A stretch of DNA of 64,000 nucleotides, from the NCBI RefSeq assembly GCF_009936215.1, contig NZ_AP019551.1, positions 866,708-930,707 of the forward strand, in the 5' to 3' direction. This stretch comes from Athalassotoga saccharophila (lineage in GTDB: Bacteria > Thermotogota > Thermotogae > Mesoaciditogales > Mesoaciditogaceae). The first letter of the stretch is position 1, and each line of letters opens with the position of its first letter. The position numbers and the translations under genes were made by a program. The notes under the pieces were generated by a model. The model was not told where the DNA came from and did no database searches. It saw nothing but the letters and a program-made list of their open reading frames with translations. Shown here in pieces: positions 15,953 to 29,251 of the stretch.

Positions 15953-16409
15953 CTTCAAACCTCCTTAGAATCTCTTCCGATTCAATTATCAATTTCAAAC
16001 TTTCTTTGAGAGAAAAATTTGAATTGAAATTTTTACTCGAAATATCGTAAAGTACGTAAAGCAAATTCTTCACGACTTTTTTCATTTCTTCGGGCATCGC
16101 AGGGTTTTTTTCACCAACAACGATACCAATCTTTTTCATCATCATCTTAAGTGTGTCTGTATTTTCTCTCAACTGATTCACGAACTTTAGACCCTCTTCT
16201 GTGAGTTTGTATATCTTCTTCCTTCCCTCTATTTTCTGATCTATTAAGCCTTTATCTAACAGATCACTCAATTGTGGATAGACAGTTCCTGCAGATGCCG
16301 GAACGCCTTTTGACTTTGCGTATTTTAGAAAATCATATCCCGTTATCTCTTTTTTTTCAGACAAAAAATTCAAAAGCATCATCTTCAACATAGGATAAGA
16401 AGTCTTCAA
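15942..16409 (-). CDS. PadR-family transcriptional regulator
   Basis: 155 residues starting at TTG, which lies 7 bases after GGAGGTAAGATT. The winged-helix domain covers about residues 5-80 (LLNFLSEKKEITGYDFLKYAKSK, then GTVYPQLSDLLDKGLIDQK and GRKKIYKLTEEG), followed by a helical dimerisation tail. PadR proteins usually repress a neighbouring transporter and release DNA on binding a drug or phenolic ligand. First gene of the operon with the ABC exporter; two inverted repeats at the promoter are the likely operators. Confidence 0.93.
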   Translation of the reverse strand: MKTSYPMLKMMLLNFLSEKKEITGYDFLKYAKSKGVPASAGTVYPQLSDLLDKGLIDQKIEGRKKIYKLTEEGLKFVNQLRENTDTLKMMMKKIGIVVGEKNPAMPEEMKKVVKNLLYVLYDISSKNFNSNFSLKESLKLIIESEEILRRFEDGR

Positions 16410-16425
16410 AATCTTACCTCCATTT

Positions 16426-16458
16426 TATATCTAAACAGATATATCTAAATAGATTATA
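16426..16458 (-). promoter_or_regulatory. PadR operators over the operon promoter
   Basis: TATATCT-AAAC-AGATATA (16426-16443) is a perfect 7-bp inverted repeat, and a second, overlapping near-copy ATATCT-AAAT-AGATTA lies at 16441-16456. The minus-strand -10 box TATAAT (16453-16458) overlaps the second repeat, so binding would block the polymerase. This fits autoregulation by the PadR gene downstream. Confidence 0.7.
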
Positions 16459-16459
16459 T

Positions 16460-16777
16460 GCCCTTCGATTTAAAATTTTAAGAATTATTCTTTAACACTC
16501 CTTTAAGTCTTGTCTCGTGTTATATTGCCTTCTATTTATTCACGTCTACGCATGTGCGTAAAGCCGTTGGAACACAATGTGAGGGCAGGATGACTTGGCC
16601 GGTGAATAGTGACGAGTGAAATAAAGGATGAAAGAAAAGTAAAAGACTTTGTTGATTACGGATCGCGCTTTACGCGTCACGAATTTCTCTAATCTCTCTT
16701 TTTTCTAAGTGCCATCCGCCACATGCTACGATTTCGGCACCTGAATCGATACGGTAAAAATGGTTCAGTATATGTGA
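16460..16777. other. Intergenic region without a recognised gene
   Basis: No convincing reading frame. It holds an inverted repeat TACGCA-TG-TGCGTA (16547-16560) and TTGATTACGGATCGCGCTTT (from 16652), which resembles the segment from 6670, plus a GCCACATGCTA element also present in variants near 6650. These look like remnants of a degenerate intergenic repeat. Confidence 0.4.
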
Positions 16778-16783
16778 TATAAT
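16778..16783 (+). promoter_or_regulatory. -10 box just upstream of the patatin gene
   Basis: TGTGATATAATC; the TATAAT ends 9 bases before the ATG at 16793, so a transcript from it would be leaderless or nearly so. No good -35 is seen; the TG at 16774-16775 ends two bases before the hexamer rather than one, so it is only a rough extended -10. Confidence 0.4.
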
Positions 16784-16792
16784 CTTAAAGAG

Positions 16793-18004
16793 ATGGTTAA
16801 ATTGAGGTTGTTTGTCTTTGTTATATTTCTTGCAGGGAGTGCTGTAATGGTCTTTTCTTCTTCATGGGCACTTGTTCTAACGGGCGGAGGGGCGCGTGGA
16901 GCCTACGAAGCAGGCGCTCTTAAGGCTATTGTTCAGTTGAACTTAGATGTAAAGGGTGTCTATGGCACGTCTGTGGGCGCTTTGAACGGCGTCTTTTACT
17001 GTCAGGGAGAGACTGAAAAACTTTACAAAATGTGGCAAGACCTTTCTTATTCCGACGTCATGTCTGTCAAATCAACCTCTACCTCTCCCATATACTTAAG
17101 AGTTGCCCGTGAACTTTTGACATTTCATCTTATCGATATAAAGCCTTTGCGTGAGATGGTCGAGGAAAATATCGATGAAGAAAAGATAAGAAAGAGCGGT
17201 ATAGACTTTGGACTTGTAACTTACGATCTTTCAAAATTTTCACCGATGGAACTTTACATCTCCCAAATTCCCGAGGGACAACTTGCCGACTACGTACTTG
17301 CCAGTGCGAATTATCCGGTCTTTCAAAGGCAAAAGATAAATGGCCAGATCTACATAGATGGAGGCGTTTACAACAATGCGCCCGTTGACATGGCCCTCAA
17401 AAAAGGATTCAAAAAGATACTTCTTATCAACGTTTCAGATATACCAATAACTATCCCACCCATACCACCGGATGTTGAACTAAAGGTTATAGATCCTTCG
17501 GGTGCGCTCGGAACGGCTCTCGATTTCAACCCTTCAGACGAGCAAAGATGGGAGATGATGGGTTATTTAGACACACTTAAGGCCTTTGGCAAATTCGTTG
17601 GAGACAGATATTACATATATCCTCCGAAATCTCCTATAATTTTGGATGCCCTGCTTTCTATGAATGCGAAGGAACTTTCGAAGGTGGCAGACATACTCGG
17701 TGTTGATATAAACGGATATTCCCGCGATTTCGCAGTCTATACCGTCATTCTTTCGAAGATATATCAAACGGTTAAGGCCACTTCTTTCGATACTTTGAAT
17801 ATAAAGTTGTTAGAAATGGCTGCAAACACTCTCGGAATAGAAAGGCTCGTTCCTTACACCCAGCATGAATTGGTGAAAGCGATTGCCGATAACGATCAAA
17901 AGATCAAAACGGGCTTTCTTTTCTTTCAAAATAATGAGAATACGATAGTGGAGTTTGTAAGAGAGATTTGCAAGTACATCGTGTCAACGAATATGAAATG
18001 TTAA
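16793..18004 (+). CDS. Exported patatin-like phospholipase
   Basis: 403 residues with a signal peptide (about 1-25). The patatin fold is clear: oxyanion-hole GGGARG (31-36), nucleophile Ser60 in GTSVGAL, and the dyad Asp in DGGVYNNAPVD (about 189). Patatin-like proteins cleave acyl chains from lipids; with a signal peptide this one probably acts in the periplasm or at the outer membrane. A C-terminal region of about 150 residues after the catalytic domain is helical and unassigned. First gene of the long plus-strand array; the next gene starts 9 bases after the stop codon. Confidence 0.9.
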   Translation: MVKLRLFVFVIFLAGSAVMVFSSSWALVLTGGGARGAYEAGALKAIVQLNLDVKGVYGTSVGALNGVFYCQGETEKLYKMWQDLSYSDVMSVKSTSTSPIYLRVARELLTFHLIDIKPLREMVEENIDEEKIRKSGIDFGLVTYDLSKFSPMELYISQIPEGQLADYVLASANYPVFQRQKINGQIYIDGGVYNNAPVDMALKKGFKKILLINVSDIPITIPPIPPDVELKVIDPSGALGTALDFNPSDEQRWEMMGYLDTLKAFGKFVGDRYYIYPPKSPIILDALLSMNAKELSKVADILGVDINGYSRDFAVYTVILSKIYQTVKATSFDTLNIKLLEMAANTLGIERLVPYTQHELVKAIADNDQKIKTGFLFFQNNENTIVEFVREICKYIVSTNMKC

Positions 18005-18013
18005 AGGAGAGCG

Positions 18014-18562
18014 ATGCGGATGAAAATATACATGGGTTCCATCCTCTCGTCTACTGAGTTCACCAAATTCGATCTGGGTATAACCTTTGGTACCGAGGTT
18101 TCCTCTTTTGGAAAATGGATTCGATCGACAGATGGCGGGATCCTTTTTGAAGATTCGGGATTTGGAATTTACCAGAGAAAGTGGAGAATACCAATAACCC
18201 TCGATGAGATCGTGTTTCAGACTGATTTAAGAATCGCAACCCTTTACAATGAAGAATTGAGAATGCGAGATTTGCTTTTGAAAATCCCGAGCCTTAAGAT
18301 AGATCTTGTGGTTGGATATTTGAGAAATCAAAATTACAATCCTTACGAGTTGATAGCAAGCGGATGGGGATGCGCTCAAACTACTGGAATTCCAACGATT
18401 CTCGTGAATGTGGCCGGAGAAAATGTTAATTACTCTTTCTTTACGAAGATGAATGAATTCAACGATGGCATGATAGTACTTTCGGACAGATACACGATGA
18501 TAAACTTCCAATTTGAAAAGAAAGAGTATACCCAAAACAACAAAGAGGCTCAAGAGAAATGA
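18014..18562 (+). CDS. Nitrilase-superfamily-like protein without catalytic Cys (partial fold)
   Basis: 182 residues, ribosome site AAAGGAGAG. The segment LRIATLYNEELRMRDLLL followed by KIDLVVGYLRNQNYNPYELIASGWGCAQTTGIPTILVNVAGEN follows the second half of the carbon-nitrogen hydrolase fold, where a catalytic Cys is usually found in a 'iCyD.rfPE' strand; here that position is Leu/Tyr. The N-terminal half of the fold appears shortened. Probably not an amidase. It overlaps the next gene, which also looks nitrilase-like, by 4 bases. Assignment is by pattern only. Confidence 0.5.
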   Translation: MRMKIYMGSILSSTEFTKFDLGITFGTEVSSFGKWIRSTDGGILFEDSGFGIYQRKWRIPITLDEIVFQTDLRIATLYNEELRMRDLLLKIPSLKIDLVVGYLRNQNYNPYELIASGWGCAQTTGIPTILVNVAGENVNYSFFTKMNEFNDGMIVLSDRYTMINFQFEKKEYTQNNKEAQEK

Positions 18563-19338
18563 AATTTTTCAATCTTCTCAATTTTTTCTTCAAAAGAAAG
18601 GTGAATTCATTCGTGGATAATCAGTCTTTTCAGGATACCGCCTCCGATTATTTCGGGGTGATCCAATTTCAGCACCAAAACTTTAAAAGTTGGAAGGAAT
18701 TTCATGCGAAGATACTTTCAAATGTCAAAAGCGCAAAAGGGCAAGGAGCGAAGTTCATTCTCTTCCCAGCCGGCATGAATATAGAACTTTACACGAGCGA
18801 TGAAGGTACGCTCTCCGATGGTCAAATATCGAAGGCGGCCGATGAAGTTTTAAAGATCTTTTGTGCCGTTGCATCTTCTGAGAATGTTTACATAGCATAC
18901 GCCGATCTTGTAAGGGGACAAAGAGTCTTTCACATGATAGGAAATACCGGTAAGGAGATGAAGGGAAAGATCTTCGAAATTTACGGATCGATTGTATCTT
19001 TCATGGATGAGGATATTCCAGATGACGTGAAAGTCGTTCTTAACCCTTTACTTCTCAAAAAATGGACGGGAGATTATGAATCATTTGGCCATGCATGGCT
19101 TTTTTCACAGCAGAAGTACGTTTATTCTCTCGAAAGTTATATCGTTGGAGATCATTTCATAGGCCAGAGCGGGATTTATTCGCCCATTGAAGCGACCGAG
19201 TCGATGAGCGGTATAATAAAACAGGCGCAAAGCAAAATTTTAGAAGAGATTCTTGTCTCCCATCTTGACTTTAACCTTATAGATGAGATAAGAATGAAGA
19301 AAGATTTGAAATCCTATGCGAGATTGCTGAACAAATAA
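18559..19338 (+). CDS. Degenerate nitrilase-superfamily protein
   Basis: 259 residues. The N-terminal part FGVIQFQHQNFKSWKEFHAKI then AKGQGAKFILFPAGMN matches the opening strands of carbon-nitrogen hydrolases, in which the last motif normally reads '.lPE'; here the Glu is absent. The end (GIYSPIEATESMSG, ILEEILVSHLDFNLIDEIR) matches the family's closing strand and 'DldlleevR' helix. With both catalytic positions altered, a structural or ligand-binding role is likelier than hydrolysis. Followed by transketolase after 16 bases. Confidence 0.55.
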   Translation: MKFFNLLNFFFKRKVNSFVDNQSFQDTASDYFGVIQFQHQNFKSWKEFHAKILSNVKSAKGQGAKFILFPAGMNIELYTSDEGTLSDGQISKAADEVLKIFCAVASSENVYIAYADLVRGQRVFHMIGNTGKEMKGKIFEIYGSIVSFMDEDIPDDVKVVLNPLLLKKWTGDYESFGHAWLFSQQKYVYSLESYIVGDHFIGQSGIYSPIEATESMSGIIKQAQSKILEEILVSHLDFNLIDEIRMKKDLKSYARLLNK

Positions 19339-19354
19339 ACGGAGGTGTTTTTGG

Positions 19355-21271
19355 ATGAAGAAAAGATTTTCTTACGAAAAACTACCCGAAGAGGAAATAA
19401 AAAGACTCAAAGAACTTGGAAGGCGCTGCAGGGGCGATATCATAAAGATGACGACTGTCGCCGATTCTGGCCACCCGGGAGGTTCGATGAGTTCGATAGA
19501 CATATACCTTACTGTCTTTTCGAATGCGAATATAGATCCTAAGGATCCATGGAATTCATCGAGGGACAGAATAATCGTAAGTCATGGCCACACATCGCCA
19601 GGTGTTTACGCGACGCTTGGAGAACTCGGATTTTTCAAAGTAGAAGATGCGATAGCGGGCTTTAGATATTACGATTCTCCATTTGAGGGACACATAACGC
19701 GCGGTATACCAGGCGTTGAATGGACGACGGGAAATCTCGGTCAGGGATTGAGCGCGGCATGTGGAATGGCACTTGCGGCAAAGATTCAGGGGCTCGATTA
19801 CCATGTTTTCGCCTTGATGAGCGATGCCGAACAGGCAAAGGGACAGGTTGCAGAGGCAAGAAGGTTCGCCAAAAAATTCGGCCTTTCGAATGTAACTGTC
19901 GTCATAGATTACAATGATGCCCAAATAAGCGGCCATGCAAGAAATGTAATGTTCGTTGATATAAAGGCAGGTTATGAGTCTGACGGATGGAGGACGATAG
20001 AGGTAGACGGCCACGACTACGTCCAACTTTACGATGCGATAAAGTACGCGATAGAGAATCAGGATAAACCCACGGCCATAATAGCAAGAACGATTATGGG
20101 TAAGGGCGTTTCGTTCATGGAGGATGATGTCGCCTACCACGGCAAGGCCCTTTCTTTGGAAGAGGCAGATAAGGCCTTAAAAGAACTTGGCATTGAAAAT
20201 GACATACAAAAGTATTTGGAGAGACGAAAGAGTTTCTCGATGCCGCACTTTGAAATAAAGCCATACGAGGTAAGGGTAGAGGTCGGGAAAGCCCGTTTTT
20301 ACAAAGCAGATCAGCAAGTTGCGAATCGTGATGCCTTTGGCCATGCGCTTGCGGACATAGCGGTCGAAAATGCAAAATCAAATGGGACGCCAATTGCCGT
20401 CATAGATTGCGATCTTAAGCCTTCCACAAAGACAGATCTATTCGAGAGAGTAAGTCCGGATCTTTTCTTTCAGGCAGGAGTTCAGGAACATAACGCCGCG
20501 ACAGTTGCCGGGGCACTTTCGAGCCAAGGAGTTGTCACGTTCTTTGCCGATTTTGGAGTCTTTGGAATAGATGAGACGTACAATCAGCAAAGGCTAAACG
20601 ATATAAACCACACCAATTTAAAACTCGTTGTTACCCACGTGGGAACCGATGTAGGCGAAGACGGAAAGACCCATCATTGTATCGATTACATAGGGGCACT
20701 CAGAAATATATACAATTTCAAACTCATAGTTCCCCAGGATGGGAATCAAACAGACAGGGCCGTCAGATTTATGGCCAGATCATGGGGAAATTACGCGCTT
20801 GCGGTGGGGAGGTCAAAAATTCCAGTCATAACAAAAGAGGATGGCAATGTATTCTTCGATGAGAATTACAAATTCGTCTACGGTGAGTGCGATCTTTTCA
20901 GAAAAGGAGAAAAAGTTACGATCTTCTCGACGGGTCAGACCTCTCACATAGCAGTGAAGGCCGCAGACGAACTTTTGAAGGAAGGCATAAAGGTTACAGT
21001 CATAGGAGTTCCAACTCCGTTTGAACTGCCAAAATGGATAGGAGAGTACATCTCTTCGAAATACGTCATAACATTTGAAGACCACAACGCAAATACCGGA
21101 TTGGGAAGCATTATACCTCAATTCGCAGTTGAGAATGGAGTCTATCCAAAGAAGTTCGTAAAGTTAGGTCTTTTAGACTACACGAGATCTGGTGCTGTCA
21201 AGGATCTTTACAGAATAGAAGGTCTTGATGCCGAATCTCTTAAGAAAAAGGTGAGGGAGATAGTAAAGTGA
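19355..21271 (+). CDS. tkt: Transketolase
   Basis: 638 residues in one chain, the normal size, start set by CGGAGGTG. The diphosphate-binding domain contains GHPGGSMSSIDI (about 44), GNLGQGLSAACGMALA and VIDYNDAQISG; the pyrimidine domain contains AGVQEHNAATVAGALSSQG; a C-terminal domain follows from about 510. It moves two-carbon units in the non-oxidative pentose phosphate pathway. The thiamine-diphosphate motif usually written GDGE reads SDAEQAKG here (about 155), with Ala in place of the last Gly. Related thiamine-dependent enzymes (DXS) are unlikely given length and motifs. Translationally coupled to queH. Confidence 0.93.
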   Translation: MKKRFSYEKLPEEEIKRLKELGRRCRGDIIKMTTVADSGHPGGSMSSIDIYLTVFSNANIDPKDPWNSSRDRIIVSHGHTSPGVYATLGELGFFKVEDAIAGFRYYDSPFEGHITRGIPGVEWTTGNLGQGLSAACGMALAAKIQGLDYHVFALMSDAEQAKGQVAEARRFAKKFGLSNVTVVIDYNDAQISGHARNVMFVDIKAGYESDGWRTIEVDGHDYVQLYDAIKYAIENQDKPTAIIARTIMGKGVSFMEDDVAYHGKALSLEEADKALKELGIENDIQKYLERRKSFSMPHFEIKPYEVRVEVGKARFYKADQQVANRDAFGHALADIAVENAKSNGTPIAVIDCDLKPSTKTDLFERVSPDLFFQAGVQEHNAATVAGALSSQGVVTFFADFGVFGIDETYNQQRLNDINHTNLKLVVTHVGTDVGEDGKTHHCIDYIGALRNIYNFKLIVPQDGNQTDRAVRFMARSWGNYALAVGRSKIPVITKEDGNVFFDENYKFVYGECDLFRKGEKVTIFSTGQTSHIAVKAADELLKEGIKVTVIGVPTPFELPKWIGEYISSKYVITFEDHNANTGLGSIIPQFAVENGVYPKKFVKLGLLDYTRSGAVKDLYRIEGLDAESLKKKVREIVK

Positions 21272-21807
21272 AAATTTTGCTTCACATCTGCTGCGCGCCG
21301 GACGCGACAACGGCTTACAAAAGGCTTTCCGAATCAAATGAAGTTGTGGGATATTTTTTCAATCCCAACGTTCAACCCGAGGAAGAATACCTAAGGCGGC
21401 GCGCCGCCCTTGAAAAACTCGCCAAGATATGGAATTTCGATGTTATATATCCCGAATATGATCCTCAAAGATGGTTTAAAAGCGTCAAAGGTCTTGAAGA
21501 TCTTCCGGAAGGATCTAAAAGATGTCAGGCATGTATCGCGATGAGGTTAAGACAGAGCGCTATCTTTGCGAAGGAGAATGGTTTTGATGCCTTTGCGACA
21601 TCTCTTACCACAAGTCCCCATAAGGACGTGAAATTCATAAATGAGATCGGAATTAAACTTTCACAAAAGGTAGGGATTGGGTATATTCCGAGTGTTTTCA
21701 GAAAACAAAATGGTTTTTTAGAAAGCGTCAATTACTGCAAAGAACTCGGGATTTACAGGCAAAATTACTGTGGATGCGTTTTTAGCCTTCCGAAGGTTTT
21801 GATATAA
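21268..21807 (+). CDS. queH: Epoxyqueuosine reductase QueH
   Basis: 179 residues starting at GTG that overlaps the transketolase stop codon. Conserved cysteines are in place: LLHICCAPD at the N-terminus, KRCQACIAMRL (about 90) and YCGCVFS at the C-terminus. Together with FFNPNVQPEEEYLRR and TSLTTSPHKDVKFINEIG these define QueH (formerly DUF208), the cobalamin-independent enzyme that reduces epoxyqueuosine in tRNA to queuosine. The usual length and all motifs are kept. Confidence 0.95.
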   Translation: MKILLHICCAPDATTAYKRLSESNEVVGYFFNPNVQPEEEYLRRRAALEKLAKIWNFDVIYPEYDPQRWFKSVKGLEDLPEGSKRCQACIAMRLRQSAIFAKENGFDAFATSLTTSPHKDVKFINEIGIKLSQKVGIGYIPSVFRKQNGFLESVNYCKELGIYRQNYCGCVFSLPKVLI

Positions 21808-21808
21808 G

Positions 21809-22720
21809 ATGGAGATCTGGAGCGATATAGGCGAGAAGTTGATCGATCTCTTCAACGGGGACGTTGTATGTACGGATCGAGAAGGGGTGCCGAAGTTTTC
21901 GACCGTCGAAATTTCAAAAGACCTTTCGGATGCCATTTCTATCGCGTTAAAGACAGGTATAAGAACGAGTATTTTTTACAACCAGCGCCACACACTTGTG
22001 GTACCGGTGAATTTCATAAATTTAAAAGGTGCAATAGCGCTTATTGGCTACGAGTTTTCCGAAGAAAGTCTTGAAGTATTCGTCCAACACATACTCGAAG
22101 AGATTCTGAAGAATTCCGATGAAGAATTTGAAGAGAGTGTCCCCCAAGAGATAGTCAACGGCTTTAAAGATGTCGTAAGGCCTGTCTTGTGCGCCGTAAG
22201 TTCAAACCTTCCCTCTATTCAGTTAAGGGCCGAGATGGCAAGAAGGGGAGGAAAATTCTTAAAGCGCCTTGAATCTGGAGAGGAGTTCTTCATTTTCGAT
22301 GAAAAAAAGATAAATGATCTTCCAGCAGGTTGTAGGGCCGGTATTTCATTTGATCCATCTCCAGATGTCGCATACAAGCAGGCGATGATGGCCCTTTATT
22401 ACGGATCGGATCCTTCTGGAATTTCAGTTTATGCGGATATATCGGCCTCCTTTTTGATCTCCGAAATGCTCAAGAAGAAAAAGAATATACTTGAAAAATT
22501 GGCAAAGTATCCAGAACTTATAGAAACATTGAAGATCTTTTTCGAAAATGACGCGAGCCCCGTAAAGACTGCGAAGGTTATGAAGATACACAGGAACACG
22601 ATCCTTAACAGGCTTAACAGGGTAAGAGATATAACATACCTCGATCCAAAAAATTTCAAAGATGGTGTTATACTTTATTTGATTCTTGCCGATTCGGAGG
22701 GAAAATACCTTGAGCAATGA
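21809..22720 (+). CDS. PucR/CdaR-type transcriptional regulator
   Basis: 303 residues. The N-terminal part (1-110) looks like a ligand-binding domain of the sugar-diacid-recognition/V4R type (REGVPKF, VVPVNFINLKGAIALIGYEF). The C-terminal PucR helix-turn-helix is clear: TLKIFFENDASPVKTAKVMKIHRNTILNRLNRVRDITYLDP (about 240-290). Family members activate nearby catabolic genes in response to a small molecule. It lies between queH and an RsbW-like gene, with 1 base to the former; a specific target is not evident. Confidence 0.85.
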   Translation: MEIWSDIGEKLIDLFNGDVVCTDREGVPKFSTVEISKDLSDAISIALKTGIRTSIFYNQRHTLVVPVNFINLKGAIALIGYEFSEESLEVFVQHILEEILKNSDEEFEESVPQEIVNGFKDVVRPVLCAVSSNLPSIQLRAEMARRGGKFLKRLESGEEFFIFDEKKINDLPAGCRAGISFDPSPDVAYKQAMMALYYGSDPSGISVYADISASFLISEMLKKKKNILEKLAKYPELIETLKIFFENDASPVKTAKVMKIHRNTILNRLNRVRDITYLDPKNFKDGVILYLILADSEGKYLEQ

Positions 22721-23120
22721 TAAAATCTTTTTGACACTGCCTTCGAAGTTGTGGTCTGCTTCCATTGTCAGACATGTGGCGCGTGATTTCTTGATTTTGA
22801 GCGGGAAGGCAGATTGTGCAATGATAGATGACATAGAGGTTGCGATAGGAGAGGCTATCGCCAACGTTGTGAATCATACTTATCAAAGGGACGAGACGAA
22901 GATAATATCCGTATACATGAAGATAGAGGATGGTTTTTTCGAGATAGGCATAAGAGACTTTGGACCGAAAAATGTTATAGATTTCGAAAATTATTCACCG
23001 CCTCCTCCGATGAGCGAGAGTGGACGGGGCGTTGGTTTGATAAATTCTCTCGTGGACGAGGTTAAATACGAAGAGACCTGCAGGGGAAACCTTCTTGTTC
23101 TCAGGAGGAAGATCGCGTGA
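22710..23120 (+). CDS. RsbW-like serine-protein kinase (anti-sigma factor type ATPase)
   Basis: 136 residues from a TTG at 22710, chosen because GGAGGG lies 8 bases before it. The GHKL ATPase boxes are visible: N box EVAIGEAIANVVNHTYQ, G1 box IRDFGP and G2 box SGRGVGLINSLVDEV. Small stand-alone HATPase_c_2 proteins of this kind are RsbW/SpoIIAB-like anti-sigma kinases. Neither an anti-anti-sigma gene nor a sigma factor lies next to it. It overlaps the regulator gene by 11 bases and trmFO by 4. Confidence 0.88.
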   Translation: MSNDKIFLTLPSKLWSASIVRHVARDFLILSGKADCAMIDDIEVAIGEAIANVVNHTYQRDETKIISVYMKIEDGFFEIGIRDFGPKNVIDFENYSPPPPMSESGRGVGLINSLVDEVKYEETCRGNLLVLRRKIA

Positions 23121-24294
23121 TTCATGTCGTAGGGGGCGGTCTTGCGGGAAGCGAAGCGGCCTACCAAATAGCGCAGGCGGGGTACGATGTTACAATCCAT
23201 GAAATGAGGCCTTACGTTATGACTGGAGTCCACCGCACGGATAAAATGGCCGAACTCGTTTGCTCCAACTCTTTGAAATCAGTCGATCTTAAAAATGCCT
23301 CGGGCCTTTTGAAAAAAGAACTCAGGGATCTTGGATCATTCGTCTTAGATGTGGCCTACCGCCATGCCATCCCGGGAGGGAAGGCACTTGTAGTTGACAG
23401 GGAATCCTTTTCAGACGAGATAACATCGATTCTTAAATCCCACCCAAGAATAAAAATAGTAAGAGAAGAAATAACCAAAATACCCGATAACGATATATGG
23501 ATAATCGCAACAGGTCCTGCAACCTCAGACAGACTTTATGAATGGATCCTCTCGACATTCGGGGGTGGCGCCTACTTTTTCGATGCCGTCGCTCCGGTAA
23601 TAGATGCCAATACAATAGACATGTCGAAGATTTTTTTTGGAAATAGATACGATGATGGGAAAGACTACATAAATTGTCCGATGAACAAAGAAGAATACCT
23701 TAGATTTCACGAGGCACTCGTTAAGGCAGAGGTCTTGCCGGTAGAGGAATTTGACAAAAAACTGCTTTTTTCAAGGTGTCAGCCCATCGAAGAGATAGCG
23801 AAATCCGGAGTCGATGCTATGAGATATGGCCCTTTAAGGCCCGTAGGACTTGGAAATTTTTATGCCGTCGTACAGTTAAGACGTGACAATTACGCCGGCA
23901 CACTTTTTAACATCGTGGGCTTCCAGACAAGATTGAAATGGCCCGAACAGGATAGAGTCTTTAGAATGATCCCGGGCCTTGAAAATGCTAAAATCGTAAG
24001 GTATGGAGTTATGCACGCGAATGTTTACATCGAGCCATACCGTCTGACAGACGAATTCTTCAGGGCAAAAGGAAGGAATATATTTTTTGCCGGACAGATA
24101 ACTGGCGTTGAAGGGTACGTCGAATCGATAGCGACAGGACTTTACGTCGGAAGAAATGTTGTGAGAATGATCGAGGGACGTGAATTGGAGAAATTTCCGA
24201 TAAATACGATGATAGGTGCTTTGATAGATTACGTTACAAAAACGCCAAAATTGCAGCCAATGTACGCCAATTTCGGAATATTAAGGAGGAATTC

Positions 24295-24298
<4 letters not shown>
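23117..24298 (+). CDS. trmFO: Methylenetetrahydrofolate--tRNA-(uracil-5-)-methyltransferase TrmFO
   Basis: 393 residues starting at GTG. FAD-binding VVGGGLAGSEAAYQIAQAG at the N-terminus, then EMRPYVMTGVHRTDKMAELVCSNSLKS, AIPGGKALVVDRE, LFSRCQPIEEIAKSG and GQITGVEGYVESIATG identify TrmFO, which forms m5U54 in tRNA using folate. It stops right after QPMYANFGILRRNS; homologues run about 35-45 residues longer. The 3' end carries AAGGAGG, the ribosome site of the next gene, whose GTG overlaps the stop codon. Confidence 0.93.
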
Positions 24299-28779
<4,481 letters not shown>

Positions 28780-28789
28780 ATTTCCTCCT

Positions 28790-29251
28790 TCATGCATTTC
28801 CGTTGAAAATCATTCCGCTCGGGATATGAGAGGTTTTATCGTAGGTCTTATCCTGAGATTTGAAAAGGTTCATTATAAGGTCAAATTCTTCAAGCCTGTA
28901 AGTTATCATTCTCTGAATTCCCAAATTTATAAGACTTACCTCATTTATAACGTTCGTCATCTTTGCAACGACAATGGCAAGATCGTGCCTTAAAGGCTCG
29001 TCGATCACGTTTATTATGGCCGAAATAGTAGGCTCTACTTTGAGATCATTCGTTATCTTGAGAGACAAATTCAACCTTTTTTGTTCGAGATCATCGAGAA
29101 CTCTAAGTTTATCTCTTTCTTTTTCCAAAACATTTTTCAACCTTTCAACATCGTTCTTTTCTATGGTATCTCTTTTTTCTTTGAGTATATCGGCAAGATC
29201 CAAGAATTGATCGTGCTCTTCTTCAAGTATCTTTATAAGTTCTTCAACCAT
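28790..29251 (-). CDS. flgN: FlgN-like flagellar export chaperone
   Basis: 153 residues, almost entirely helical with long heptad-like stretches (LIKILEEEHDQFLDLADILKEKRDTI). This is the pattern of FlgN, the export chaperone for the hook-junction proteins FlgK and FlgL. The sequence signal alone is weak, but the gene begins where the flgM stop codon ends, the usual flgM-flgN arrangement, which supports the call. Confidence 0.75.
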   Translation of the reverse strand: MVEELIKILEEEHDQFLDLADILKEKRDTIEKNDVERLKNVLEKERDKLRVLDDLEQKRLNLSLKITNDLKVEPTISAIINVIDEPLRHDLAIVVAKMTNVINEVSLINLGIQRMITYRLEEFDLIMNLFKSQDKTYDKTSHIPSGMIFNGNA

